DNA from: Manduca sexta
Lineage: Eukaryota; Arthropoda; Insecta; Lepidoptera; Sphingidae
DNA length: 64,000 bases
Assembly (NCBI RefSeq): GCF_014839805.1
Contig: NC_051123.1
Span: 8,228,727-8,292,726 of the forward strand
Reading direction: 5' to 3'
The notes beneath the pieces were generated by a model that saw nothing but the letters and a program-made list of their open reading frames with translations, ran no database searches and had not been told where the DNA came from. The position numbers and the translations under genes are program-made. Shown one piece after another: positions 47,786 to 60,218 of this stretch. Within the stretch, counting starts at the first letter, position 1, and each line of letters opens with the position of its first letter.

Positions 47786-48783
47786 ACGATACTTGTAATA
47801 TACATCAAAAACGTGGGAAGCCACGGATAGAATTTTTAGAACCCAATTTTTATTCCTTAGCGCACTTGTACTGTTTACTTATAATTTTTAAGTAAATATT
47901 ATTTTGAACATTTAAGCTTGGGTGGTAACAGGTGGTGAATGTTTAACTGAGTTTATTATCTTAACACCTCCACTAAAACAGTTGAAAGTAAATAAGATAC
48001 AGTCCCCACAAACTCAATACTGTAGTCAAGGATTAGGACAAATCACGAAATATTTTCATTAGCAGCCAAATATCGCCTAATCTAAATGCTGAACTCATCA
48101 CCCCAACTTCCCATATCGTATCGTATTTTTAAACATTAAACATTCGAACCACGTGGGTAGCGCTCGGAATAAACCTTCACCAAGTTTTGATATTCTAAAC
48201 AGCTAACGCCTCGAAATTGGTGCTGATAGTTAAATAGTCGATGACTTTACCCAGCAGACATTCAAATTGCCTATAAAATTGTATTATATTGTGTGTTTAG
48301 GCGTTTATTGCCAATGTTAAGTAGGTTGGATTAAATTAGTAGTTAATTTTGGCACTCTATGGCGTCTATTGTAAGTTATTGTTGTTGATAAAATCCAATA
48401 TTGTGGGTTTTGCTTACGATTTGCGACTCAACATTTGTAGAGTATGAGTAAGTGCATATTTATTACATACTTTAGTGATACTGTAAACTAAATAATCCGT
48501 TATTTTTTCAATTACATACCAGTATTATGTGATATTTAATTCTAAGCATGTAATTAAATGTTTAACTTCATTTTCATAAAACGTCAGTTGATAAAATACT
48601 GTTTTTTTTTCACAAAATTGAAACCTTTTTATTTCTGTACCATACTAAGCGGATAAAAAAAACAAATGCCATCAAATATGTAGTATCTTAGTAGATTAAT
48701 ATATTTGTCTCCATTTAGTTAATTAAGGTATATCTATATTATTATTGGAACTATAAAATCATACAAAAATACTCATTACTTAC

Positions 48784-48889
48784 CCATTTTTAATCTTTGG
48801 CTCCATACAATAAAGTTTAACATCACTTCCGCTTTCATCACTTATTTTATTGTTAATCACTTGTATCACAGTATATCTTTGGATAAGTC
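48784..48889 (-). CDS. Candidate coding exon in copy B
   Basis: Orthologue of 38768-38873 with the same donor and peptide; the in-frame ATG is at 48806. See the copy A entry for frames and doubts. Upstream of the frame the two copies differ by a small rearrangement (AAGTCATTAATCC versus AAGTCACATATATTC), so that part is unlikely to be coding. Confidence 0.35.
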
Positions 48890-49219
48890 ACATATATTCA
48901 CAATCCCCTTTAAATCACAGGCTTGATTTGATTACATTATCTTAAAGCACAAAAATCAAATTTACGTAATGAACAAGAATCAGCATTAGCAAATAGAATA
49001 ACCACTAATATATACTTTCCATAATATTAACTGTATTTTTAATGAAAAACACTAAAAATAACATAAAAACCTAACATAATAAGTCAGTCATTAAGCTTGC
49101 AATGAATTAACACCAGCTTCTGGAGATCTTGACACAAAACAATATTTTACAGCAAAATAAATCTACACAATACGCTATGTAATAATTTCATGTACTAATA
49201 GCTGAATATAAAGTTAAAG

Positions 49220-49400
49220 CCGAGCTATCGCTTGATCGCGAGTGGTCGTTCTAACCACTGGGTTCAGTTAAACTGCACTGTTTTCTATTCACACGATGAC
49301 CATCGTGCGGCGCACTTGTGAGAAAGTCCATAAAATGATTTGACACTTGTCAGTAGACATGCGAGCCGCGTTTATCATAGCATCTAGATTTTAATTCAAA
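49220..49400 (-). promoter_or_regulatory. Promoter-like block in copy B
   Basis: Orthologue of 39200-39370, with two transitions in the GCGCGCTTGCGAG word. Confidence 0.25.
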
Positions 49401-50079
49401 TGGTCGAAATAAAAACGTTAGATGTTTGCGTGTCGTCGCTTTTCAGATCCAATTATCGCTGTTGAAGAATGTGCTTTATATAAACGTTTAAGATCGAAAA
49501 TATGATTAAACTGAGAGACTGCATAAATGTGACGACTTTTGCACCCCACTACAAGCAATAATGGAGACATTTGATTTGCAGATGCGGACATCAGCATCTT
49601 TTAGCTCCCCATAAATTGGATGGATGGATGAATACTTTACAATTTTCACTGAGTAACAATGTCAAAAATCTGTTTTATGGTAGAGCAATCTGGATATTAT
49701 CACGCATCTAATCAATTGCCGAGTATGTTGCATTTTTGTTTTGCAGTTTTCAAATTCCACTTTTAATGTCTTATACTTGACTAGGACGATGTAATTGATC
49801 ATACTGTTTAGGTATATCGCTGGCTCACTAATACAAAGTCTTGTGTAATTTTTTAGATTAAAATTTTCATGTTGGTAAATATTAAAAAAGACCATTCACG
49901 GCTCCTCCTTTATTTATCTTCCGGGTTTATTAGATATTTTTTCTAAAAAAAAAGTATATAATTTAATTTGGACATCAAATATAACACGGACCCTTGTAAT
50001 ATAATATGTAATATGCCAGCGGTATGTTGGTAGGTATTTATAACTATCTTCCAAATACATAATTTTAGCATTTGATGAC

Positions 50080-50355
50080 TTGTATAACGACGAAGTCATG
50101 TACTTTTTCCAGCAAAAGGCTGGTAAGAGTATATTTATTGCCACCCCAATATCACGACGCGACGTCAGCGTGCTTATAACGGCGCAGCTTTCCCCTACTT
50201 TTGTGTTTAAAATTCCACTTTCGAGTAAAATCATGGTGTCAGTACCGCGTAATGAGCGTCGCAGAAAGAAATCTCTAAAGTTTACGACAGTTAAAGCAAA
50301 AAGTGACGAACTTTCGTTAGTTAAGTGCTGTTTTATTGCTGCAGAAAAACTATGA
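50080..50355 (+). CDS. 91-codon ORF in copy B, possible transposase fragment
   Basis: An intact frame MYNDEVMYFFQQKAGKSIFI, then ATPISRRDVSVLITAQLSPT, a basic patch ERRRKKSLKF and an end CCFIAAEKL. Copy A has a stop in this frame. The TPxSRRDxSV...P stretch is faintly like DDE transposases between catalytic Asp residues, but I see no confirmed catalytic residue, and the ORF lacks exon signals. A decayed DNA transposon is my best guess. Confidence 0.3.
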   Translation: MYNDEVMYFFQQKAGKSIFIATPISRRDVSVLITAQLSPTFVFKIPLSSKIMVSVPRNERRRKKSLKFTTVKAKSDELSLVKCCFIAAEKL

Positions 50356-51243
50356 TAAAACCGTAAAGTTAATAGCTGGGAAAAGTGAAATGTGTTATGT
50401 AGTACGTGCTATTTATCAAAGATCGTTCGTTCGGTCTTACTAAAGACGTTTGCAAATACTTAGATCAGATAATGTAAGATTGATTACGTTTACTGTTACT
50501 CATATTAAAATACATAGTGAGGCCCTTTTTTACTCTAATTTCTGTAACCTTATAGTTTCTGATGAGCAATTATTAGTTGTTTTTTTAAATTACCAATAAA
50601 CTCAATACCATTTTACATTCGCGCCGTCTACGTTTACGTTACGTAAAACAACGATAAAATCCGCAAACTAGTTTTATTCCAATGTCTAACATTCGCGTAA
50701 ACATAAGAAATCATTATGTTTTTTTACATTGCGATAGTATTTTAATTTTTGCATCTCTCTAGTTTACATACTTTCATTTCATTAACGATTTGCGGAAGCA
50801 TAGTATAGCTAGTAACGCTATTCTGCTTTGATTTATTTACCATAATAATTATAAACGAAATTAATATCAACAGAATTCTAGCATGCCTTAATACAGTCAG
50901 ATATGACAGTCTTTTGCACATCGAATAGTTTTTCATTGATTTTTAACATTGAGTTGTGTGCAGCTTTTGGCAAAAATAACTTGAAAATATTGTACACATT
51001 ATATACATAACCATCTATACTTATATTGCAATTCACAACCACAGTATTAATGCAGAAAGTACCCACACTATAAATAACATATTCAAGTGTTTTATTTGAC
51101 ACGACATTCTCTATCGAGCCAAATATTTGTCATTAACAACTCTAGATAATTACCACTAATTTCTTTAAATACCCAATATCGAAGGCAAACATCGCCTTTG
51201 TTCCAATTGCTGGTATCGCAGTGTAAATAAGGCAAACATTGCT

Positions 51244-51398
51244 TTAGAAAACATCCTGTTGAAGTCCACACCGCGTTGCGTATCGCCGTATTGTACTGAA
51301 CAATCGCTCGTGTTGGGTTACATTTACGTCATGATGTATCTGGACCGTGAATGCGTCGGTTGACGGATTTACACCACCTTTGATGTCATCGGCCCATC
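51244..51398 (-). CDS. Exon-like ORF in copy B
   Basis: Orthologue of 41212-41366, with the same frame, acceptor and stop. Confidence 0.25.
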
Positions 51399-51902
51399 CT
51401 GCACGTTACTTTGGTTTAGTATTTGGGACACGAAATTCATCATGTTTTGTATTTAGAAGAAAAGACATAATATATTGGCTACCTATATCTCATTGGAAAT
51501 CATTGAATAGAATTATCTTAAGAAGTGAATCAAGATAAGTGGCTTCTGATAGACAGAATTAGAATAACTACAATGATAGAAATAATACAACGACATTATT
51601 AATAATTTGTTGGACATGTTATATTTATTTTATTGTAGCAGCTGATTCTGTACTAAATTATCAGATATCAATATATTCTTGCGCTGGAAATTTGCCATCG
51701 GATACCATCACAACCTTTTAAATAGGGTCCGATAAGGTCCATAGTTTAATGGATGCCGTTTCGATCATACAAATGGGGGTAATATGCAACTAACTATTTG
51801 TAACCAGCACACGAGCTATTCATTTAAATCTAGACATAACTGGTTGTATGCTTTAATATTAACTGATATTTTGATCTGAACTTTAGACTTAAATGTTACA
51901 GA

Positions 51903-53640
51903 CCTGAGGCCGCATTATCTACTAATCATAATCGTGTTTGCAATATCTTGATTCAAGTGTATTGCTCCCTGAAATAATAAGATATTTCGTAAACAATTAT
52001 TAGCGAAACCTTAAGAATACTCGTGGGGCTTCTGACAAACTACCAAAAGGTTGTTTGATACCTACATAGCTGAATATTTAGATTTAATCTTTGTTATTCG
52101 ACTGTCTTAGTAGACGGGGCGACGAACTAAATTTACAAATAAGTATAATTATTTATTCACCCTTAAATGCTAATAAAAAACCAAACTAACAATAAAAATA
52201 AAATACTATACCTACTATAATTGCTACTGTTTTAATATATACTGTCGCCGATCAAATGTGTTAAGTAGGGTCGTAAAAGTTCTACAACCGACAAAATACG
52301 TTATTGTTTGAACGTATTCGGGCGTAACAAAAAATACTAGCCAACTTGCGAATTATCAAAACCGTTCGCACATAGTCGAGATAAAAAAAACCGGTAAAGC
52401 TTGTTCGTTTACATAAAGAATGCGAATTAGCTTTTTCGATGTGTTAAACATAATTTATTTATGTTGATCCGGTTCAAATACTTATTAAATAATTTTAATT
52501 ATACATAAACATGTCTAGATGTCGATGGCGCCATGCGAGCGTGGATTAAATATATTATATTATTTAATCCAATATGTATAACTTAATATTTTACTTAAAA
52601 ATACTCGTTTGTAACGACAGCAACAAAACTCATTACTTGAATTGTAAAGGCGTTTTTTTTTAATCTGTTTTGAATTTGTTGTCCTATTTTCATTTCTGTT
52701 TTGTAGTCTCTATTGAAAATACGATGTACCATGTATATAAGAGAACTTGCATCTTTATAATAACCTACTAACCGCTATTATGCTAATCTTGATTACTGTT
52801 AACTAACTGCATCCTTACTGCATCGTTTACTTTGAAGGTCAATTATACATGATTGCAAGCTAATAGCAACATACATCTTACGAATAATGTTTTATCATAA
52901 CATCTGAAGAGGCCTGTAGAACCTTAATAACCTTTATAGGTATATTAGTCTAGCCAGTTAATTAATGGTAATTATTTTTTATCATCTTTAATTGTATTTG
53001 ACATACGAAGGTACTAACTACTTTTACTTAGGTAAGGTGTTATGACTGAAATTTATTTTAATAAATCTTTTTAAAAATAATAAATGTGAATGTATTTTTA
53101 TAATCACTGACCTCAAATCTTTTTGGCTCTGTCACTTATAAAAAGCCATGGTTTTAAGCAATAATATATAGATTGTAGAGGTTAGCTAGTGATCTAGTTT
53201 CGTCAATAGCACTAGATATTTTACACCTATGTGTGTGGAATGTTCGTTATATTATTAAAGTAAATAACTGTAACATAATCTGACATAATCGCCCTGACAT
53301 GTGGTGTAGATATTTTCCAGTCGTTTAATCAACCTTCTGAGGACCTTCGTCTTGTATATCTATTGCAAGACAACACTGTAAATTGAATACCCTGTAAGTA
53401 ACACAACACCTTCCCACATACTTTATATTTAATTATTTTACACCCTCTATCACGAACCAACTAAATAACAAAATTTAATATATTCTTACTTTATCGAAGC
53501 GTATTTGGCTTACGTGATTAAATAACAGTCAACACACTACTCTACATTGTCCACAATCGATAACTGTTCAACCCTCGCTAATAATAACATCGTACTATTG
53601 TTATCGACGAAGTAAAAATAATAGTAACAGAAGTAAACAA
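51903..53640. other. AT-rich stretch without genes
   Basis: The only structure noted is a small palindrome at 52542-52571 (TGGATTAAATA ... TATTTAATCCA). Confidence 0.4.
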
Positions 53641-53649
53641 GCGCATAAT

Positions 53650-54155
53650 GCTATCTCGGTGCACAATTATGCGATCGATAAACTTAACGCCACTCAATAC
53701 CGACGATTCCCGCCTTTTTTCACGTCAACACGGCGCCATTTTCGTCACCACTCAAAATATTATCATAATTTACACTTTTGACACGGAATTATATGTTTTA
53801 TTTACAATACAAGCGTATTTCGGTCACATAGTGTAAAGTGAACACTCTGATGTGGCACTCGCTACGTGCGTCGCGTAACTGACTAGTAGGGAAACCGGCA
53901 GGACGCTAGAGCGCGCGCCCAAACTATTATAACCTAACCGATTGCGATTGTAGAGCCCGTCGGGAGCCATCTGTAGGGACATGAGGGGACAAAAAGCGGG
54001 GCCGGTTAATCCATTCATGATAGGGGACGATACATCTCGTATAGCTTCCGCATTCAACCGGCTGCACCGCTGCGTAAAAACTTTACCTGTGGGGTTGCGG
54101 TTTTATGTACAGTTAGACCATTTCGTTGGACATTGCATATTTTGCAGTAAGTACT
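53650..54155. promoter_or_regulatory. CpG-rich block with possible first exon(s)
   Basis: This block is much richer in CG words than its surroundings (GCTACGTGCGTCGCG, AGCGCGCGCCC, AGCGGGGCCGG). The plus strand has an ATG frame from 53981 that reaches a strong donor (TTTTGCA|GTAAGTAC, 54148). The minus strand has a 77-codon frame (53824-54057) and a donor-like CCACAG|GTAAAG near 54092. It may be a bidirectional promoter or a first exon, but neither peptide is recognisable. Confidence 0.3.
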
Positions 54156-55319
54156 TACCCATTTATGGAGATACATCAGCCGTAAATTATAAATAAAATG
54201 CGTATTTCGTGCTTCGGTGATATAAAGGGCTATGTAGAGTCTATAAAATAAAATCTCTATTACCACATAAAATGTTGGTCTTAAAGCTCAAATTTTGTGC
54301 TGTATGAAATACTTTGCACTTTTTTTATGTTTCGGTGACCTGTTTGAGTTTTGGATGTTATTATAAGTTCAAGCGACACAAACGCAGAGCAAGCTGGGTT
54401 GATTGTCGAATAAACCGTTGGTGAGCAGAATACAAAAAAGATCGCGGTAAATGAAAAGATAAGGCATGAATGCCCGGTACACCAGCTGTCGGTGCTTATG
54501 CCGCAAATTTATCTATAGTGAAAAAATAAGCGGTTAACGTTTGCCAATAAATTATATTCGACAAAGAAACAAAAGGCTATGTGAAATTCTAAAAAGTGCA
54601 CACCAAATTTTACCTCTAGATATTGAATACCTTAACATTGTGAAGTGAAATGTGTTTTCTATTTATTTTTTCTACATAGACTGTTAGTGTTTCTGTTTCC
54701 TTAGTAATATCGAAGTGGCTGATTGCGTCGATTGCCTTCCTTGTAAAGTTTAAAACAAATCTTATTTTACTTATAAACTAATTAAATAATAAAAATTGTT
54801 GGTAAAATTATATATTTCTACCTGTATTATTGACCAAAGCTATGTTTAGGGCGAAGCAAAAGTGAATAAAAGCTAGGAAGTGAAATAATTGAACTTTAAT
54901 TTACTAAGGGACAGTTTAAATATTATGTATTACATTACAGCAACTCATAAAGACTTTACCATTATTACTCGGGAATATGGTAGATTTATGCAATAGCTTT
55001 CTTGATTATTTACTGGTGATAAGATACATTAAAGAGACTAAGCTAGGAACGAACGGTAAATACCTATCTATGTTGATAAATTATAAGTCAATTGAATCAG
55101 TTAAGTCTTCAAAATCAAATAAAGCAATAATTATAATTGTTATCAATATAATAATTACTTATTATTTCATCCGTCTGTCAAAGATTCAAAGCAATTAATT
55201 TAATCCGATACATCATACATCCGTATCTACCAAATCAAGAATATTGCAATACAGATCAGAGAATTTCCTTGGTTCATTAGATTGACGATGAAATTCGTAA
55301 GCAATATCCGTTTGAAATT
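54156..55319. other. AT-rich stretch without genes
   Basis: Nothing supportable; the 73-codon frame at 54977-55198 is AT-driven. Confidence 0.4.
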
Positions 55320-55505
55320 GACACAAATTTATTATAATCCGTGGCATCACAAAACGGCCCAGCGGAAGATCAGCTCTTAGTTTTTGTCAACATATGCCGA
55401 GTTGAGGTCACTTTTGTGACGAGCAAACGGATTTAAGTGTTTTTTTTGTAGTTATTATGTAATCTTGCTTGGTACAAATAAATAATTTCTTTCTTTTATT
55501 TTGTT
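55320..55505 (+). repeat. Probable LINE 3' tail
   Basis: A GC-richer stretch with AGCTCTTAGTTTTTGTCAAC, TGCCGAGTTGAGGTCACTTT and CTTGCTTGGTACAAATAAAT ends in a TTTCTTTC-type simple tail with a polyadenylation signal. I remember this layout from insect LINE 3' ends. Confidence 0.4.
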
Positions 55506-56919
55506 GAGTTAAAGTCGAAAACCCTGTATTATTTTTTTATCAACTGCTAATATGAGATGTTTTATTGTAAATATTCCATTGAATATTTGATTTTCCTTAT
55601 TTTATGGACTAGGAATATTTTTTCTATTATGTTACATAATTGTTGCGAGGAATCATTGATTAGATTTCATTTTAAAAATTTTCCTGCCCATTTTTTTTTA
55701 TACAAGTAACTGACGTGACGAATAAGGCGCTAGTTAAATATGATAAGTTTCAAACGAGAACACAATGCTGCTTACCAGCAAAAATATTGTAGTGAAATCT
55801 ACCCATACGAACTATCACTGCCTTGTTATTATGAAGAAAATGTTTAAAAACATTTTCAATAAGTACGTGTATAAATAAAGAAAAAAATCTAAAATATAAA
55901 AGGACGAAAAGTATGGAAATGTCGGCGCTTGTATTACAATTCGTATTCAAAATTTTATATCATTCAGGGCGAGAATCCAGACTACAGGCGTAAAGATACC
56001 GAGCGAACGGCAAACATAAAAATCTATTCAAACTGACTTTAAGTCAGCCGATGACAGATAACAACCGGTCATCGGCAAAAACTGGGTGGCTAATAAGTAT
56101 GATTGTCAGATCGAAGTAACGAACTTCCGTAACGTATTATACTTGTAGTAATTTAGTAAGACGGACACACGTATTTCCTGGATTAGCACATAGTCTAATT
56201 TTATCCCAATAATTAAGTAGTACTTGTAGAAAATATTAGACTTTTAGTCTGATAATTTAAATGGCGCTGCTTCATATAGATTGTCCTATGAATCGTTACA
56301 GCAATTTAATTGACTTACAATAAGTGGGACTTTTAAACCAAGAAAGGCGGGCGAACCTGCGAGCATAGGGTACCGACAAACCGACGGCAAACGATAAAAT
56401 GATTTGGACACGGCAATAATAATTAGAATTTGAGAATGTTATTTAAACAAATTATAATTGGGATTTAAAAAAATAAAGGACGCCAGAAAAGAGACGCCCG
56501 AACAGCCTAGTCGAGCCCTGGATGACTCGTTTCAGGCACATTATTATTTTCATAAATAATGACAGGTTTACTAATGAAGCTTTCCATCCCTGAACTAGTA
56601 TCTAGGTTATAAATTATAAAAAAAATAACATCTTTAATAATTTCCTGCCGCCTACAAGCACCAAATAGGTAACATGGGACTGTTTACATGCAACTTCGGA
56701 GGGGTAATGTTCTGTATCCGCTAAACATACTTATCGAATGAAGTAATTTCTATTATAAGTAAGTAGTAAGGCTTTGCAAATTCTTGTGAAAGTAGATTTT
56801 ATAAAAACCAAGTGTAAGATGATAGGTCCCCCCTATTTGAGAACTAGGGTCGTAGTCAAGATGCCTTTTTACAATCGTCAACACGCACGTTATGTGCCGA
56901 AATTACATGAGTGAGTGAT
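55506..56919. other. AT-rich stretch without genes
   Basis: Nothing supportable was found. Confidence 0.4.
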
Positions 56920-57980
56920 TCCTAACCGAATTCCAAGACCGACGGCCAACCGCAACGGGTCAGCCAGGAGATATTATAGTGTACAAGTGTGTACGCAATA
57001 CACAGGTACACTCTCCATTCCTTCAGTCTCATAGTTCGGTGAGACGGCAATCCGACATGACCAGAGAGAGAGAGATCAGGCGTAGGACCAACGTCTTTTA
57101 CGTGCTTTCTGAGGCACAGGGGTATTACACCGCTAACTTCCTGACTCCGAGCTGCAACTGAGTAATTTTGAAGTTGGAAAAACCCAGTCACAATAATTTT
57201 TTGGCCCGATTCAGGATTCAAATCCAGGAGCTCAGCACGATAGTCGTACTCGCACCGTGTATAATTACAACTACCAGTGGCGAAGGGTGAAAATTTTCAA
57301 AAGGGAACCCGAAGAAGTATTTTTTCTACAGATGTAATACGCATTTCACAATAAAAATAAAATCAGTAAAATATCGTAATACTTAATAATTTCCTTCCAA
57401 CACATGTCTAAACTCTAAATTTTAAAAATAATCACATATTATTTTGAACATAGGTACCTAAAAGAGTCCAACAAATATTAATAACGCACTAAGTATACAC
57501 AAACACTAATTAATACATTCTAAATTATTAAAAAAATTCGCGCCAATAGCTCAACATGAAGCCGCAGATTCTCGGGTTACCCTGAAGTACATATACACGC
57601 ACGCAAACATGTATTTTTACGTCACTTCCAAAAGATTAGACAAAGACACCGCGCTGCGTGTGAAAGAGCTATGAGAAAGAAGCTAGCAAGAAGAAGAAGC
57701 TAGAAGAAGCTATGCGCGGCCGGGTTACCTTCGAACACTACAAGGCGCGAGCACTGCGCGCGAGTTACGATTTAACGAATTGATACTATGTACCGTTATC
57801 GTTCAAGGGTTGATTTAATTGAATAAGTATAAGATGACTTGTTAGAGTATACTATTATTATTCTAGTTATATTTGTTATGTTTTTCTTTATTATTTTTCA
57901 TTAATTTACAAAAGGTAACCCGGTAGGAATCGGCTTGTATAGACGCTTCGCCACTGACAACTACGCCTCCGAGGCAGTCA
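56920..57980 (-). mobile_element. SINE split by a DNA transposon
   Basis: The first part (to 57274) has a box-B-like GGATTCAAATCCAGG on the plus strand near 57213-57227 and the body words GAGATCAGGCGTAGGACCAA and TTTACGTGCTTTCTGAGGCA. The missing end ACAACTACGCCTCCGAGGCAG reappears at 57957-57977 after the inserted element. Confidence 0.65.
57275..57956. mobile_element. Non-autonomous hAT-type transposon, 682 bp
   Basis: Terminal inverted repeats CAGTGGCGAAGGGTG and (complement of the other end) CAGTGGCGAAGCGTC share the first 11 bases. They are flanked by a perfect 8-bp direct repeat ACAACTAC (57267-57274 and 57957-57964). An 8-bp target duplication and CAGTG-type ends are diagnostic of hAT elements. 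The interior has no ORF. GGTTACC/GGTAACC words next to both ends suggest longer subterminal inverted similarity. Confidence 0.88.
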
Positions 57981-59680
57981 ACAAAAAACTCAATTTCAGG
58001 GAATTACATATCCCAGCGATGGACTTATTATTGAAATATGTCATCAGAAGTTTATTAACAGTTTTCAATAAACAACCCCAAACTACAACAATGAATAACA
58101 ACCAATGAATCATTTGTAAGTATGTCAAGAAACCTTATCTGATTGGTTCTTTTTGAGATCGAAAAAATCTATTGGGATAGTTTATTGAAAATGGCGGTTA
58201 AAAGCATCTTGGGTAGATACGCATTTTGCCAATTCCTATTGCCAACCTTAATTAGCTCTATCAAATGAAACATAATTATTTCATACAAACTTTATTTAAA
58301 TCAAAAATAAAATCTACAATAGGTAATCCTTTATTCTCCGTTATGTATAGTTAAAAATTTGTTTCAGCATCTCAATTATATGGTCAGGTTGTTTTCCGTA
58401 ACCAAATCTTCAACCCTTACGTTCCAAGGCAAGTTACCCTTCTAGTTACAAATTTGTTACCACATTTTTTTTGCAAATTCAACATTCTGTCACTTACGCC
58501 GTAAAAATTTGACGAATGTCAACATAACTATTAACAGAAAGACCATTTAGTAATTGTTCGCCATTTGCACCAGGTTTTTTAGAAATTATCCTACCAACGA
58601 TTTCAACTGATATATTTTTTAACTTGCGTAAGATAAGGTAAGATAATATATAAAATTATGTATATTTATTTGCTTTATTGTAAATATTATATTTAAAATA
58701 TTTTCAACACTTAACAACTGCAAGATTTCACTATGAACAACTTGTATGTATATTTATTTACTCCGACGGGATTTAATAGTAAACTCTATAATATTATAAT
58801 ATTACTATCTAAAAACACGGCGTAAGTGACAAATTATTAAATTTCACTAAAACTTTACACAATTATCTTAACAAATTATATTAAAATCCTCTTTTACAGC
58901 TAAATTACAATGCATAAATTTTATTTTCAATAAAAAATACATATCTCAATATATCAAAGAACACCTATGTATTTGTTGTTTTATCGGTAACGAATGAGGC
59001 ACATTATTATTACAACTTTCACCTATATTAATTATGTACACGAATGTTGGACTCGTTTTCACAAACATAACACTCGACGGTCCGTTCTTAGGTACCCTCA
59101 AACAAAATCATTTCATGACGAGACACTTCATTTTATAAGATATATTTTACATTAACAAAATATCATTTACAATAAAAAAAAACCATTTTTGGTTATTCAA
59201 ATAAATCAATGGTTTCGTAATCACATTTAAACACAATTCCAAGTTGAGATGTGAACAGAACAAAAGGGATACTAAAACATATGTAAAATAGCACGCATCG
59301 AATACTACAATCACACGAATGGGCCAACTGGACGTGTCCAATGGACACCACAACTATTGTTAGTATTCGTTCACTGTCCGGGGCGCGGTACACTGTTATG
59401 CTAAGATATGTTCTGCTTGTTAGTTCAACAAGTTCAATATGATATATCATTTAAGTCTATATTGCGTCCTCGTTTTCTAAGTATCAACAACATCTGTATG
59501 AAGTCTTAAAATCAATAAAGCTAAATTAGGAAGTACTTAAAACAATTCTTTTCCCAAAAGAATAACCGCTCTGCTAAGTTCCCATAGAAACAATATATTT
59601 TATCATAATATTTGAAAAAAATTGGTGATAGGTGTATACACACATCTGTACATATTTAACATAATTATTTTAGCACTTTA
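57981..59680. other. AT-rich stretch downstream of the phosphatase gene
   Basis: No gene or named repeat. ATG frames around 59147-59450 (minus) lack support. Confidence 0.35.
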
Positions 59681-59681
59681 A

Positions 59682-59687
59682 TTTATT
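59682..59687 (-). terminator. Possible poly(A) signal of the phosphatase gene
   Basis: AATAAA on the minus strand, about 530 bases after the likely stop at 60219. Other AT-rich candidates exist nearby, so the choice is tentative. Confidence 0.3.
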
Positions 59688-60218
59688 ATTATAATTTTTT
59701 GAGAAAGCACTCTTGGTGTAAGTCTAATTTTTACAATAAAGTATATATTACTCACTATATCAACAGGATATCAAAACTTTATATTTATAACTTTTGCGAT
59801 ATATAAAATCATTTGACGTCATTTGGAGAGAAGTAGCCATCAGATTTTCGCACCGTAGCCTCTGACGTAACTATAATAAGATCAGATTCCACATCGGCCT
59901 AAAGATAAATGCAATATGATAGAAGCTATAAATATTGAGAAAATAAATATCCACTAGGTCTAACGCAACGCTCGTGCTCCTGGTCCACGTGTCAAACTTA
60001 CATGTAAAATACTCAGTAATATTCGTTTGTACTATCGTTTAACACAGACGGCGACCTTGAAGGCTACGACGCACGCGACGCCCCACGGCGGCCGCGCGGC
60101 CGGCGAAACATCAACAACAGAAACGCAACCGTATACGACGCGGGCATCTTTGGATCCGACTTCGGACTAAACTAACAATCGACAGCGGGCGCGAGCGCAG
60201 CCGAGGCCGCCGCCGCCG

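Larger units (their letters stand above)
43106..51902. repeat. Copy B of the ~9-10 kb direct duplication (partner 31479-41884)
   Basis: Starts immediately after the gap with AGCTCTAAAGTCGTCCAGTG (same as 31479) and follows copy A to ATGTTACAG at 51902. Copy-specific differences: no RTE-type insert, no family 1 SINE, a new hairpin at 43871-43917, about 38 extra bases near 47188-47226 (AGAGTCTGTTTCACATTTTC), a 13-base GGATGGATGAATA-type insertion near 49619, and about 95 bases missing near 46388. After 51902 the sequence continues into unique DNA. Confidence 0.95.

Noticed and set aside
57655..57720. GAAGAAGAAGCTAGAAGAAG purine repeat as an exonic enhancer or coding coiled coil
   Set aside because: It lies inside the non-coding hAT-type element and contains no sustained ORF.
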